This document shows positions 1-9,141 of a stretch of 64,000 nt of DNA, piece after piece. The notes beneath the pieces were generated by a model. That model was not told the DNA's origin and searched no databases. It was given only the letters and a program-made list of their open reading frames with translations. The stretch comes from Clostridia bacterium (lineage in GTDB: Bacteria; Bacillota; Clostridia; Christensenellales; Borkfalkiaceae), in the NCBI GenBank assembly GCA_017545865.1, contig JAFWXO010000008.1, forward strand, positions 116,017-180,016, in the 5' to 3' direction. Every line of letters begins with the position of its first letter. Within the stretch, counting starts at the first letter, position 1. Made by a program: the position numbers and the translations under genes.

Positions 1-505
1 CGCTCAAGAGTTTAAGGACAAATATCCTTTGGTAACCCAACCCGTTAACTACCACTTTATCGGCACGCTCCAAAAAAATAAAGTTAAATACTTGATCGGA
101 AAGTGCTGTTTAATTCAAAGCGTTGATAGCCTTTCGCTTTTAGACGAGATTAACCGCCAAAGCGAAAATAAGGGCGTTGTAACGAACGTTTTACTTGAAG
201 TTAACTTGGGCGTTGAAGAACAAAAACACGGCTTTGATTATAGCGAACTTGAAAGCGCTTTATCATACGCAAAAACTTTAAACGGCGTTAAAGTTAAAGG
301 TCTTATGGCGATGCTCCCAGAATCAAGCGATGAAGAAATGCTCTTTAACCTTTCGATAGGTCTTAGAAAAGTTTACGATAGTTATAGAGAGATTTATGGT
401 TTTGAACACCTTTCTCTCGGCATGAGTAACGACTATAAAATTGCAATCAAGGCAGGCTCTAATATGGTAAGAGTCGGCTCGAAAATCTTTGGTAGAAGAT
501 ATTGA
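1..505 (+). CDS. yggS: YggS/PROSC-family PLP homeostasis protein (5' end outside window)
   Basis: The frame is open from base 2, so the N-terminus, including the PLP-binding lysine expected there, lies upstream of the window. Visible signatures are HFIGTLQKNK, close to the family HFIGxLQxNK motif, and a C-terminal block LGMSNDYKIAIKAGSNMVRVG followed by FGRRY, matching the conserved SMGMSxDxxxAIxxGSTxVRIGxxIFGxR ending. The family is a single-domain alanine-racemase-like TIM barrel that binds pyridoxal phosphate and buffers its level without known catalysis. The stop overlaps the next start (TATTGA), so the two genes are translationally coupled. yggS followed by sepF is a common Firmicute arrangement. 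Confidence 0.93.
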   Translation, partial: AQEFKDKYPLVTQPVNYHFIGTLQKNKVKYLIGKCCLIQSVDSLSLLDEINRQSENKGVVTNVLLEVNLGVEEQKHGFDYSELESALSYAKTLNGVKVKGLMAMLPESSDEEMLFNLSIGLRKVYDSYREIYGFEHLSLGMSNDYKIAIKAGSNMVRVGSKIFGRRY

Positions 506-741
506 AATACCCCCGTGATTTGATAGGCGGAAATAGCGTTAAAACCTTTACCGCTAACGGCACGGAAGACTGTTTAAAAGTTATAAATTATATAAAAGAA
601 AAACCCGCCCATATCGAGATAATATCAAGCGATAAGGCGGTTAAACAGCGGATTATTGACGTTTTGTGCGGTGCATCAGTAGCCCTTGATTTAGGCTTTT
701 GCCTAATTGATAAAAACAATATTTTAATAATAAAAAAGTAG
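502..741 (+). CDS. sepF: short SepF-like cell division protein
   Basis: 79 residues with a TTG start overlapping the yggS stop by 4 bp. Residues about 14-79 resemble the C-terminal SepF core: a helix with VINYIKEKP, then KQRIIDVLCGASVALD, which aligns with the SepF QRIIDFLxGAxyALDG signature, then a terminal strand NNILIIKK. SepF is a membrane-tethered protein that binds FtsZ and helps shape the division septum. Usual SepF is about 140-200 residues, with an amphipathic N-terminal membrane helix and a linker; both are missing here. Position after yggS supports the assignment. It could be a minimal SepF or a decayed copy. Similarity is recognisable but not strong. Confidence 0.6.
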   Translation: MKYPRDLIGGNSVKTFTANGTEDCLKVINYIKEKPAHIEIISSDKAVKQRIIDVLCGASVALDLGFCLIDKNNILIIKK

Positions 742-763
742 TGGTTTTGCCACTACTTTTTTT
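732..763. terminator. bidirectional terminator between sepF-like gene and atpC
   Basis: Stem AGTAGTGG (737-744), loop TTTTG, stem CCACTACT, flanked by A-tract and T-tract. It serves the converging yggS-sepF transcript and the ATP synthase operon. It overlaps the sepF-like stop, and its T-tract runs into the atpC stop. Confidence 0.9.
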
Positions 764-1028
764 ATTGTTTTTCCCATTTAAACGAGCCTGTAAGCATAGT
801 TACTTTTCCATCGTCACCAACGGTTAAAAGCCCGCCGTCAACGGTGGCAAGTTTTTCTTCGCCACCTTGATGAATTTTTATTTTGCAAGGAACGAGCGCA
901 GTTATAAACGGGATATGCCCTGCCATAATGGCAAACTCGCCCTCAACTCCCCTTGCGCTAATAAAGGTTACTTCGCCGTTAAACAAAGAGCCGTCGGGCG
1001 AAGATACGGTTAAACTAAAAGCTTTCAT
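762..1028 (-). CDS. atpC: F1Fo ATP synthase epsilon subunit, beta-sandwich domain only
   Basis: 88 residues covering only the N-terminal beta-sandwich of epsilon (FSLTVSSPDGSLFNGEV, GVEGEFAIMAGHIPF, ATVDGGLLTV). The subunit sits on the central stalk next to gamma and the c-ring. Typical bacterial epsilon is about 130-140 residues; the missing C-terminal helical hairpin is the part that inhibits ATP hydrolysis in many bacteria. The reading frame ends cleanly just before the operon terminator, so there is no sign of a frameshift. ATG start with AAGGTG upstream, 3 bp after atpD. Last gene of the operon. Confidence 0.93.
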   Translation of the reverse strand: MKAFSLTVSSPDGSLFNGEVTFISARGVEGEFAIMAGHIPFITALVPCKIKIHQGGEEKLATVDGGLLTVGDDGKVTMLTGSFKWEKQ

Positions 1029-1031
1029 AAA

Positions 1032-2444
<1,413 letters not shown>

Positions 2445-2461
2445 TTATCTTTTTTGTATTG

Positions 2462-2562
2462 TTTAGCCCATGGCTAAAAGTTAAATGCAACCTGCGGTTG
2501 CGCTAAATTACTGCGTAGCTAAATGTTGCTAACGCAACGCTAAATGCAAAACATAGTTTTGC
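2462..2562 (-). repeat. array of five short palindromes with GCTAAAT spacers, upstream of atpD
   Basis: On the + strand: TTTAGCC-CAT-GGCTAAA (2462-2478), GCAACC-TGC-GGTTGC (2487-2501), TAC-TGC-GTA (2509-2517), GTTGC-TAAC-GCAAC (2525-2538) and GCAAAAC-ATA-GTTTTGC (2546-2562). The last three gaps are exactly GCTAAAT, and the first is AGTTAAAT. Stem sequences differ while complementarity is kept. It lies inside the presumed atp transcript between atpG and atpD. Not CRISPR: the constant part is the 7-bp spacer and the variable part is palindromic. Confidence 0.85.
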
Positions 2563-2600
2563 GCTGTGGATGTTTTCTTTATTTACCTATTACAACAATT

Positions 2601-2915
2601 TTAAGACGTTAGAAACAAGCAAGACAAGACTTAATAAAGTATATACAAAGCGATTAGTTTAAGACGTTAGAAGCAAGTATTTCAAGGCTCGACAAGACTT
2701 TGTCGGGCACAATAGACCTTGTTGGTCATTGTGGTCGCAAAATCTTGGCAGTAACGCAGAAATACGCCGCTTATAAACTTAAAGTAATTTTGTTATCAAC
2801 AAAATACAAAACTTCGTTTTGTCGTAAAACCAAAGGTTTTACCTTTAAGTTTGCAAAGCAAAAAAATATCTATCCTTGCAAGCAAATTTCTATTTTTTTG
2901 CTTTATAACGGCTTA
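2601..2915. repeat. interspersed inverted-end element(s) downstream of atpG
   Basis: TTAAGACGTTAGAAACAAGC begins at 2601 and a second start TTTAAGACGTTAGAAGCAAG at 2658. The far end at about 2900-2915 reads, in reverse complement, TTTAAGCCGTTATAAAGCAA, so the unit has imperfect inverted ends. The final TTAA contains the atpG stop. Inside is a nested hairpin, CACAAT-A-GACC-TTGTT-GGTC-ATTGTG (about 2708-2732). It also holds a run of palindromes: ATTTTGTT-ATC-AACAAAAT (2787-2805), ACAAAAC-TTC-GTTTTGT (2806-2822), GTAAAACC-AAA-GGTTTTAC (2824-2842) and TTTGC-AAA-GCAAA (2850-2862). No convincing gene is present. Confidence 0.75.
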
Positions 2916-3710
2916 AACTCCTGCGATGATTTCGGTGATTTCCTGAGTAATAGCGCCTTGACGAGCACGGTTGTACTCTATACTTAAATCGTCAATCATT
3001 TGTTTTGCGTTCTTGCCAGCGGAATCCATAGCGGTACGGCGGGCGGAAATTTCAGATGCAAAACTTTCACGAACGGCGGAGATTATAACGCCTGCTAAAT
3101 ATTCAGGAACAACGGCTTCTAAAACGGACTTTTCGTCTGGCTCAAATACCATTGAGCAACTCTCGTTTGCAGTTATTTCAAAGGGGAGAACCCACTCAAC
3201 AACCGCTTCTTGAGAAAGCATTGAACGGTATTTCGTGCATACGATACCGAGTTTTCCGAACTTACCCTCTTGAAAATCAAGGAGCATTTGCTTAGATAAC
3301 TCAATGGCGTTTTGGTAGGTAAACTTTTCAGCGTAAACGGTAGTTTTACCGCCAAGTTTATCGCACGCGCGCTTGCCGATAGGGAAAAATTCAACGCCTT
3401 CAAAAGTTTTAACGAGCCTAAACACGTTAGCGTTGTAACCGCCTGCTAAACCCCTATCGCCCGCTATTACAATTAAGCGGACTTTATCGCTTGCGCTCTT
3501 TTTGAAAAAGACGTTCTCTCTCGTTTCCGAATCGCTTGCCAAGTTTTCAATAACTTTCTTAAAAGCGCTCGCGTAATCGGATGACTTGCGCATACCGTCC
3601 ATCGCGCGTTTGAGTTTAGAAGACGCAACGAGCCCCATAGCCTTGGTTAAGTGCAAGGTTGAATCAATGCTTTTTATTCTGTTTTTTAAAGCCCTGATAT
3701 CTGCTCCCAC
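2913..3710 (-). CDS. atpG: F1Fo ATP synthase gamma subunit
   Basis: 265 residues. Gamma is the rotating central shaft. The N-terminal helix MGADIRALKNRIKSIDSTLHLTKAM matches the family IKxRIxSVxxTxxITKAM pattern in layout, and the C-terminal helix has SARRTAMDSAGKNAKQMIDDL plus YNRARQGAITQEITEI, the conserved catch region. The start is GTG; its ribosome-binding site AAGGGG overlaps the atpA stop, leaving a 3 bp gap. Somewhat shorter than the usual 285 residues, mostly in the middle Rossmann-like part. Its stop codon is embedded in the end of an interspersed repeat. Confidence 0.98.
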   Translation of the reverse strand: MGADIRALKNRIKSIDSTLHLTKAMGLVASSKLKRAMDGMRKSSDYASAFKKVIENLASDSETRENVFFKKSASDKVRLIVIAGDRGLAGGYNANVFRLVKTFEGVEFFPIGKRACDKLGGKTTVYAEKFTYQNAIELSKQMLLDFQEGKFGKLGIVCTKYRSMLSQEAVVEWVLPFEITANESCSMVFEPDEKSVLEAVVPEYLAGVIISAVRESFASEISARRTAMDSAGKNAKQMIDDLSIEYNRARQGAITQEITEIIAGV

Positions 3711-3713
3711 TTT

Positions 3714-5207
3714 TTACCCCTTAAAACTATTAAGCGCGTTTTTAAGATTTTCAATATCTTCACTTTCAAAGTAACCTTGTTCAAACCTTATAAGCAAGTC
3801 GTTATACTTGCTTTCCATAAAGTCAAAAAGGTTCTTTTCGTATTCTTTAACTTTGTTTACTTCAACGCCGTTTAAATAACCGTTGATAACGGCGTAAACG
3901 ATAGAAACTTGAAGCCCAACTCTAACGGGCGCGTTTCTCTTTTGCTTTAATACTTCAACTATTCTTTCGCCAAGCGCAAGTCGGCTCTTAGTATCTTGGT
4001 CTAAATCGCTACCGAATTGAGCGAAAGATTTAAGTTCTCTATATTGAGAATAGATGAGTTTGAGTTCGCCTGAAACCTTTTTCATCGCTTTAAGTTGCGC
4101 CGAGCCACCAACACGGCTTACTGAAATACCGGGGTTGATTGCGGGCATAACGCCAGCGTGGAAAAGTTCGGTTTCTAAGAAGATTTGCCCGTCTGTAATC
4201 GAAATAACGTTGGTTGGAATATACGCCGAAACGTCACCCGCTTGGGTTTCGATTATGGGAAGAGCGGTTATCGAGCCACCGCCGTATTCATCGGCAACGC
4301 AAGCCGCTCTTTCTAAAAGACGGCTGTGAAGGTAGAATACGTCACCCGGGTATGCTTCACGGCCGGGCGGACGGCGAATAAGAAGGGAGAGGGCGCGGTA
4401 TGCAACGGCGTGTTTTGATAAATCGTCATAAATAATCAAAACGTCTTTCCCTTGTTCGCGGAAATATTCCGCCATAGCGCAACCTGAGTACGGCGCAACG
4501 TATTGAAGGGGTGCAGATTCCGATGCGGATGCCGAAACAACGATAGTATACGGCATAGCGCCTGCTCTTGTGAGTTCGTTAACTAAGCCTACTACCGACG
4601 AGTTCTTTTGACCGATTGCAACGTAAATACAAATAACGCCCGTGTTTTTTTGATTGATAATGGTATCTATTGCAATTTCAGTTTTACCCGTTTGACGGTC
4701 GCCGATGATAAGTTCTCTTTGACCGCGACCGATAGGAATCATACTGTCAATCGCTTTGATACCCGTTTGCAAGGGAACGCAAACGCTCTTTCTTTCAATA
4801 ATGCCAGGCGCTTCCGATTCGATGGGGCGAGTTTGTTTAGCGTTAATTTCGCCCTTACCGTCAATCGCAACGCCGAGCGCGTTTACAACTCTGCCAAGGA
4901 GCGCTTCGCCAACGGGAACGGATAAAACTTTGCCCGTTCTTTTAGCAAGCGTGCCTTCTTTTATATCGTTCTCGTTAGATAAAAGAGCAACGGAAACGGT
5001 TTCTTCTTCTAAGTTTTGGGCAAGACCAACGCTACCGTCTTCAAACTCAATGAGTTCGCTCGCCATACAAGCGCGAAGACCGTAAACCCTTGCAATACCA
5101 TCGCCAACCAAAACTACCGTGCCCGTTTCTTGCATTTCCAAGCGGGAATCGTAAGATTTGATTTGCTCTTTTATAATGTTTGATATTTCTTGAGATTTTC
5201 CGCTCAT
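3714..5207 (-). CDS. atpA: F1Fo ATP synthase alpha subunit
   Basis: 497 residues, family length. Non-catalytic nucleotide-binding subunit alternating with beta in the F1 head. P-loop [15 protein letters not shown], plus [10 protein letters not shown] and the C-terminal helical domain. The start ATG shares one base with the atpH stop (TAATG), with GGAG 8 nt upstream inside atpH, so translation is coupled. Confidence 0.99.
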   Translation of the reverse strand: MSGKSQEISNIIKEQIKSYDSRLEMQETGTVVLVGDGIARVYGLRACMASELIEFEDGSVGLAQNLEEETVSVALLSNENDIKEGTLAKRTGKVLSVPVGEALLGRVVNALGVAIDGKGEINAKQTRPIESEAPGIIERKSVCVPLQTGIKAIDSMIPIGRGQRELIIGDRQTGKTEIAIDTIINQKNTGVICIYVAIGQKNSSVVGLVNELTRAGAMPYTIVVSASASESAPLQYVAPYSGCAMAEYFREQGKDVLIIYDDLSKHAVAYRALSLLIRRPPGREAYPGDVFYLHSRLLERAACVADEYGGGSITALPIIETQAGDVSAYIPTNVISITDGQIFLETELFHAGVMPAINPGISVSRVGGSAQLKAMKKVSGELKLIYSQYRELKSFAQFGSDLDQDTKSRLALGERIVEVLKQKRNAPVRVGLQVSIVYAVINGYLNGVEVNKVKEYEKNLFDFMESKYNDLLIRFEQGYFESEDIENLKNALNSFKG

Positions 5208-5725
5208 TACAATATCTCCTTTAAACTGCGCAATTTTTGAGAAACGCTACCGTCAATCAAAGTATCGTCAACGATAACGGTTATGCCACCGATAAGTTTT
5301 TTATCGATTTCCGTTTCAAAAACCACGGTTTTGCCAGTAATTTGTTCAAGTTTTAATTTGAGCGCGTGCATTTGAACGGAAGTGAGTTCAACTGCGCTCT
5401 TTACCTTTGCGTGAGCAACGTTTTTTCTGTCTAACAAGAGTTTTTCATACTCGTTAACGCACTCTGGGAAAATTTTTATATTGCGCTTTTCAACTAAAAG
5501 TTTTAAAAACGCCAAAACTTCCCTTTCAATTTTACCGCCAAAGGCGGTATCTAACGCGTTAAGCCTTTCGCTCGCCTTTATAGACGGGGAAGATAAAAAC
5601 TCTAAATACTCGCTCGTAACCGAATTTTTAACTTCGGTTAAAGAGGTGAAAAACGCTTCTTCTTTGTTAAGTTCAAGCCCGAGAGAAAATAACGCTTGGG
5701 CGTATTCTACGTAAGCCCCCGTCAT
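5207..5725 (-). CDS. atpH: F1Fo ATP synthase delta subunit
   Basis: 172 residues. Delta links the top of F1 to the peripheral stalk. The N-terminal helical bundle ([14 protein letters not shown]) and a C-terminal [20 protein letters not shown] match the family ending GGxxixxgdxxiDgSvxxrL. The ATG overlaps the atpF stop by 4 bp (ATGA). Normal length. Confidence 0.96.
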   Translation of the reverse strand: MTGAYVEYAQALFSLGLELNKEEAFFTSLTEVKNSVTSEYLEFLSSPSIKASERLNALDTAFGGKIEREVLAFLKLLVEKRNIKIFPECVNEYEKLLLDRKNVAHAKVKSAVELTSVQMHALKLKLEQITGKTVVFETEIDKKLIGGITVIVDDTLIDGSVSQKLRSLKEIL

Positions 5726-6246
5726 TTATCTTCACCAAGCCCTGCAATAAATTCATCGATAAGCCTGTCGTGATCAGATTTGTTAACTTCTCTACCGAGC
5801 ATTTTTTCAGTAAGCGCGGTGGAAACTTCAACCACTTCGTTTTTAAATTCGCTCATCGCCTTTTCTTTTTCAAGTTTCGCTTCGTGTTTTGCTTGAGAAA
5901 TTATAATTTCCGCTTGACTGTCGGCAGTAGAAACGATTTCTTCCGCGCGTTTTTTAGCAACTACGGTTGCGTTACTAATAATCTCGTCTGCCCTGTCGTT
6001 TGCGGTGGATAACTTTTCTTCCCACGCCAAACGATCGGCGGCTGCCTTTTCTACAGCGTCGTCGGCTTGCTTGTACTTGTCGGCAAGTTGCTTTTCTCTC
6101 TCGGCAAAAAGTTTTTTTACCGGCTTAAAAAGAAACTTCTTTATTACAAGGAATAATAATACGAGATTTACTAGCGAGACGAGTATATGCCAAACGTTTA
6201 TAGATATAACGTCAAGCGACTGTGCAAGTAAGAGAAAAGTTTGCAT
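5722..6246 (-). CDS. atpF: F1Fo ATP synthase b subunit
   Basis: 174 residues. A hydrophobic N-terminal segment (about residues 13-39, VWHILVSLVNLVLLFLVIKKFLF) is followed by a long charged coiled coil with AEREKQLADKYKQADDAVEKA, typical of the peripheral stalk. The gene lies 3 bp after atpE. The upstream ribosome-binding site is weak, so translation may depend on atpE. Confidence 0.97.
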   Translation of the reverse strand: MQTFLLLAQSLDVISINVWHILVSLVNLVLLFLVIKKFLFKPVKKLFAEREKQLADKYKQADDAVEKAAADRLAWEEKLSTANDRADEIISNATVVAKKRAEEIVSTADSQAEIIISQAKHEAKLEKEKAMSEFKNEVVEVSTALTEKMLGREVNKSDHDRLIDEFIAGLGEDK

Positions 6247-6249
6247 AAA

Positions 6250-6528
6250 TTAGACCGCTGCAAGTAAAATATTTACTAAAAGATTAGGTGCTACGAAGAT
6301 TAAAAGTATTGCTATAACGAGCGCGTAAAGACCTGTCGTTTCCGCAATAGCGCAACCCATAAGCATAGTGGTGGTAACCGAACCTTTTGACTCTGGTTGA
6401 CGACCTATCGCTTGACACGCTGCCGCAACCGCGTTACCCTCACCGATACCAGGGCCGATACCCGCTATCATAGCAGTACCCGCTCCGAGCGCACAACAAC
6501 CTAATATAATACCGATTGCAATTTCCAT
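6250..6528 (-). CDS. atpE: F1Fo ATP synthase c subunit with two-carboxylate ion site
   Basis: 92 residues, two transmembrane helices joined by the polar loop GRQPESKG. It forms the ion-translocating ring. Helix 2 carries the ion-binding E63 in AETTGLY; the T64-T65-x-x-Y68 pattern is the one seen in Na+-translocating rings. Helix 1 has GPGIGEGNA, with E30 where classical Na+ rings have Gln. That pair of acidic residues matches the two-carboxylate motif described for Fusobacterium nucleatum. Na+ coupling is therefore inferred but not proven. ATG start with AAAGGAG upstream. Confidence 0.97.
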   Translation of the reverse strand: MEIAIGIILGCCALGAGTAMIAGIGPGIGEGNAVAAACQAIGRQPESKGSVTTTMLMGCAIAETTGLYALVIAILLIFVAPNLLVNILLAAV

Positions 6529-6539
6529 AATTATCTCCT

Positions 6540-7448
6540 TTAATTGTTTTTAGTTTGTAATTTTTTCTCCGCCCTTAATTGCTTTTTAAGGGCGTATTTT
6601 TCTTCGGGGAAAGCCCCTGCAACGTATAACATAGTTAACATTGCAAATATATACGCTTGTAAACATCCGCTGAACACGTCAAAATAAATTGACAATACTG
6701 CGGGAATACCTATTCCTAAGAAGGAAATATCGCCTAAAAACCCGGGTAACCAGCCAAACAACATATTCGATAAACCTTGTAACGCCGTTACCACCAACAC
6801 CGATATAACCGAACCTGACAAAACGTTGCCGTAATGACGGAACGCCATTGACACGGGCGTTGCTATCTCGCTTATAATATTTAAAGGCGCGAGAAGAGGA
6901 ACTGGGTCGCCAAAACTTTTGACGTATTGAACGGGACCACAAATTGCCTTGTAATAAGTGATGAGGGCAAACACGAGTATTGCCCACCCCGCCACTATGT
7001 TTATATCAGACGTTGGAGCGTAAAGCCCAAATAACGTCAACAAACTCGAAAAAGCGGATATCGCTAAGATTGAGGCTATAAACGGGCCAAATCCCTTAAA
7101 GAATTCACCCATATTGCCTCTCACCATCCCCTCCACCTTTTCAACTATCCACTCGGCGAGAATTTGACGTTTAGTTTCAACTTTGGCGCGTATACCGTGC
7201 GTTATATACAAGCAAAGAGAGGTTACCGTTATTATAACCGCAAGCGAGTTTACTTGGGACTCCGTTATCGGCATATCTTGAAGTGGCATAGGTATCGTAA
7301 AATAGATAAGCGCACCCGATATCTCGATGCCTTGGCTTGCAGGCGTAAATAATATTTTCAAAACTATAAGCGCGAGAATCGGCAGTATTGCTAACGCAAT
7401 TAAAAGCCCGTCCACCACCTTAAACGAAAGAGTAGGCTTTTTATTCAT
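6540..7448 (-). CDS. atpB: F1Fo ATP synthase a subunit
   Basis: About 302 residues from the ATG at 7448, which has GGCGGTGG just upstream; an in-frame GTG 9 bp earlier (7457) is the less likely alternative. A polytopic membrane protein forming the stator ion channel. SMAFRHYGNVLSGSVI contains the essential arginine next to the family GNxxxG pattern. The C-terminal helix region (GIPAVLSIYFDVFSGCLQAYIFAML) is typical, with Q in the usual LQAYIF position. It overlaps the upstream small membrane gene by 8 bp. Confidence 0.97.
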   Translation of the reverse strand: MNKKPTLSFKVVDGLLIALAILPILALIVLKILFTPASQGIEISGALIYFTIPMPLQDMPITESQVNSLAVIITVTSLCLYITHGIRAKVETKRQILAEWIVEKVEGMVRGNMGEFFKGFGPFIASILAISAFSSLLTLFGLYAPTSDINIVAGWAILVFALITYYKAICGPVQYVKSFGDPVPLLAPLNIISEIATPVSMAFRHYGNVLSGSVISVLVVTALQGLSNMLFGWLPGFLGDISFLGIGIPAVLSIYFDVFSGCLQAYIFAMLTMLYVAGAFPEEKYALKKQLRAEKKLQTKNN

Positions 7449-7845
7449 CTTGACCACCGCCGTTCGATTTTTTATTAAAAAGTGGCCTTAGCATTATGGA
7501 TATACGAGGGAAAAGCAACGGTAACACGGTTGCTATAATATTAAAACATCTAAGCACCGCGCCTAAAACACAAATTACAAATAACGTAAACAATCTTGCT
7601 ACTTGAGATAACTTCATGAATTGTTTTGCATCTTTTTCCTCTTTAGTAACCGCCTTTTGAACGGTAAGCCCTAACAAGAAAAAATTGCCAACTCCTGCAA
7701 CGAGAGATAAAACGTTGCCGAGAAGAACGGTGTAATCCCACTTTTTAATAAGTAAAAACACCGATTGCATAATCATACTGAAAATTACCGACCAGCACGC
7801 TATATATAAAGTTTCTTTTACGATAATCGGGTTTACTTTCTTCAT
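7441..7845 (-). CDS. AtpI-like small membrane protein, first gene of the atp operon
   Basis: 134 residues from the ATG at 7845, chosen because GGAG lies 6 nt upstream; an in-frame GTG at 7857 precedes that site. Four hydrophobic segments (about residues 14-33, 38-61, 79-97, 98-115) and a short polar C-terminus. Position ahead of atpB matches AtpI, which in other bacteria helps assemble the c-ring and may handle Mg2+ or Ca2+. Sequence similarity to AtpI is only general, so the name rests on context and topology. First gene after a good promoter. Confidence 0.65.
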   Translation of the reverse strand: MKKVNPIIVKETLYIACWSVIFSMIMQSVFLLIKKWDYTVLLGNVLSLVAGVGNFFLLGLTVQKAVTKEEKDAKQFMKLSQVARLFTLFVICVLGAVLRCFNIIATVLPLLFPRISIMLRPLFNKKSNGGGQDE

Positions 7846-7900
7846 AAAAGTCTCCACTTGAATTTTGCCATTTAATATAAAATATTAAACAATTACAATT

Positions 7901-7929
7901 ATTTTACACGAATATGCCCCGTTCGTCAA
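7901..7929 (-). promoter_or_regulatory. promoter of the ATP synthase operon
   Basis: Read on the minus strand: TTGACG (7929-7924), 17 bp, TAAAAT (7906-7901). The predicted start is near 7894, giving a leader of about 50 nt before the AtpI-like gene. Confidence 0.7.
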
Positions 7930-7979
7930 TAGATAGGCAAAATAAAATAATAAAATACAATAATTTTCATTTTTTTAAC

Positions 7980-8006
7980 AAAAAAAATGCGTGCTTTTGC
8001 ACGCAT
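7980..8006 (-). terminator. galE terminator
   Basis: Minus-strand stem ATGCGTGC, loop AAAA, stem GCACGCAT, followed by eight T. It separates galE from the downstream atp operon promoter. Confidence 0.92.
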
Positions 8007-8011
8007 TTCAA

Positions 8012-9028
8012 TTATTTATCATAACCTTGAGGGTTGTTAATTTGCCAACGGAGCGCATCTTTACACATATCGTCCAAAGTTTTTTGCGCTTTAAAGCCTA
8101 AAAGTTCGTAAGCGTAAGCGGGATCGGCGTAGCACTCTGCAATATCGCCCGGGCGACGATCAACGATTTTATAAGGAATTTCCTTGCCGAGCGCTTTGGA
8201 GAAAGATTTAACCATTTCTAAAACGCTATAACCCGTGCCTGTGCCAAGGTTAACAACGAATAAACCGCTACCCGACAAGATTTTGTTTACCGATAAAACG
8301 TGGCCAACCGCTAAGTCAACAACGTGAATATAATCTCTAACGCCAGTACCGTCTTTAGTTGGATAGTCGCCACCGAAAACGTTGAGATAAGGAAGTTTGC
8401 CAACCGCAACTTTGGTGATATACGGGCAAAGATTGTTGGGAATACCGTTCGGGTCTTCACCGATAGTGCCCGATTCGTGAGCGCCAACTGGGTTGAAATA
8501 TCTAAGGATTGCAATATTCCAAGAATTATCAGACTTATAAAGGTCTTTTAAAATATATTCAATGAAAAGTTTGGTGCTACCATAGGGGTTGGTTGTTGAT
8601 AAGGGGAAATCTTCTCTAATGGGAACGGTGTGCGGATCGCCGTAAACGGTGGCGGAAGACGAGAATACTAAGTTTTTGCAGTTGAATTCCTTCATAACTT
8701 CAACGAGCGCGATTAAACCGCCGATGTTGTTGTGATAGTATTCAATGGGTTTTTGAACGGATTCGCCAACCGCTTTGTATCCTGCGAAATTGATAACCGC
8801 GTCAATCTTATAATCGGTGAAAACTTTGCGGATAGCATCTTTATCTAAAATGTCCGCTTCGATAAAGGGAATCTCTTCTCCAACGATTTTTTCAACGCGC
8901 TTAACCGCTTCGTATTTACTGTTAGAAAGGTTATCAACGATAACCGCTTTGTTGCCTGCTTTTAAAAGTTCAATAACGGTGTGGCTACCGATATAGCCTG
9001 CGCCACCCGTAACTAAAATAGTGCTCAT
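8012..9028 (-). CDS. galE: UDP-glucose 4-epimerase
   Basis: 338 residues, family length. Interconverts UDP-glucose and UDP-galactose using bound NAD. The N-terminal Rossmann motif is VTGGAGYIGSHT. Catalytic elements are FSSSATVYG (Ser) and NPYGSTK (Tyr-x-x-x-Lys). The sugar-nucleotide pocket has LRYFNPVGAHESGTIGEDP. ATG start with AAGGAG 5-6 nt upstream. Monocistronic: it has its own promoter and terminator. It probably supplies galactose units for envelope polysaccharide or serves galactose catabolism; no Leloir partners are adjacent. Confidence 0.98.
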   Translation of the reverse strand: MSTILVTGGAGYIGSHTVIELLKAGNKAVIVDNLSNSKYEAVKRVEKIVGEEIPFIEADILDKDAIRKVFTDYKIDAVINFAGYKAVGESVQKPIEYYHNNIGGLIALVEVMKEFNCKNLVFSSSATVYGDPHTVPIREDFPLSTTNPYGSTKLFIEYILKDLYKSDNSWNIAILRYFNPVGAHESGTIGEDPNGIPNNLCPYITKVAVGKLPYLNVFGGDYPTKDGTGVRDYIHVVDLAVGHVLSVNKILSGSGLFVVNLGTGTGYSVLEMVKSFSKALGKEIPYKIVDRRPGDIAECYADPAYAYELLGFKAQKTLDDMCKDALRWQINNPQGYDK

Positions 9029-9056
9029 AAAAACTCCTTGATTAGTCAGTAAAACT

Positions 9057-9085
9057 ATTATACAATTTTTTATATTTTTTTACAA
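9057..9085 (-). promoter_or_regulatory. galE promoter
   Basis: Minus strand TTGTAA (9085-9080), 17 bp, TATAAT (9062-9057). Back to back with the murG promoter, with the two -35 boxes about 8 bp apart. Confidence 0.75.
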
Positions 9086-9093
9086 TATATTTT

Positions 9094-9122
9094 TTGCTCT
9101 TTTTTTTACAAAAAACTATATT
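9094..9122 (+). promoter_or_regulatory. probable murG promoter giving a very short leader
   Basis: TTGCTC (9094-9099), 17 bp, TATATT (9117-9122). Start expected near 9129, only about 13 nt before the murG ATG, with no Shine-Dalgarno sequence in between. Confidence 0.5.
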
Positions 9123-9141
9123 TTTTGCATATTATACTATT

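Noticed and set aside
2462-2862. CRISPR-like array near atpD
   Set aside because: The constant units are only 7 bp and the variable units are self-complementary hairpins; no 24-37 bp direct repeats and no cas genes.
2700-2987. 95-codon open frame over the atpG-proximal repeat
   Set aside because: Runs through repeat hairpins into antisense atpG; composition unlike the neighbours.
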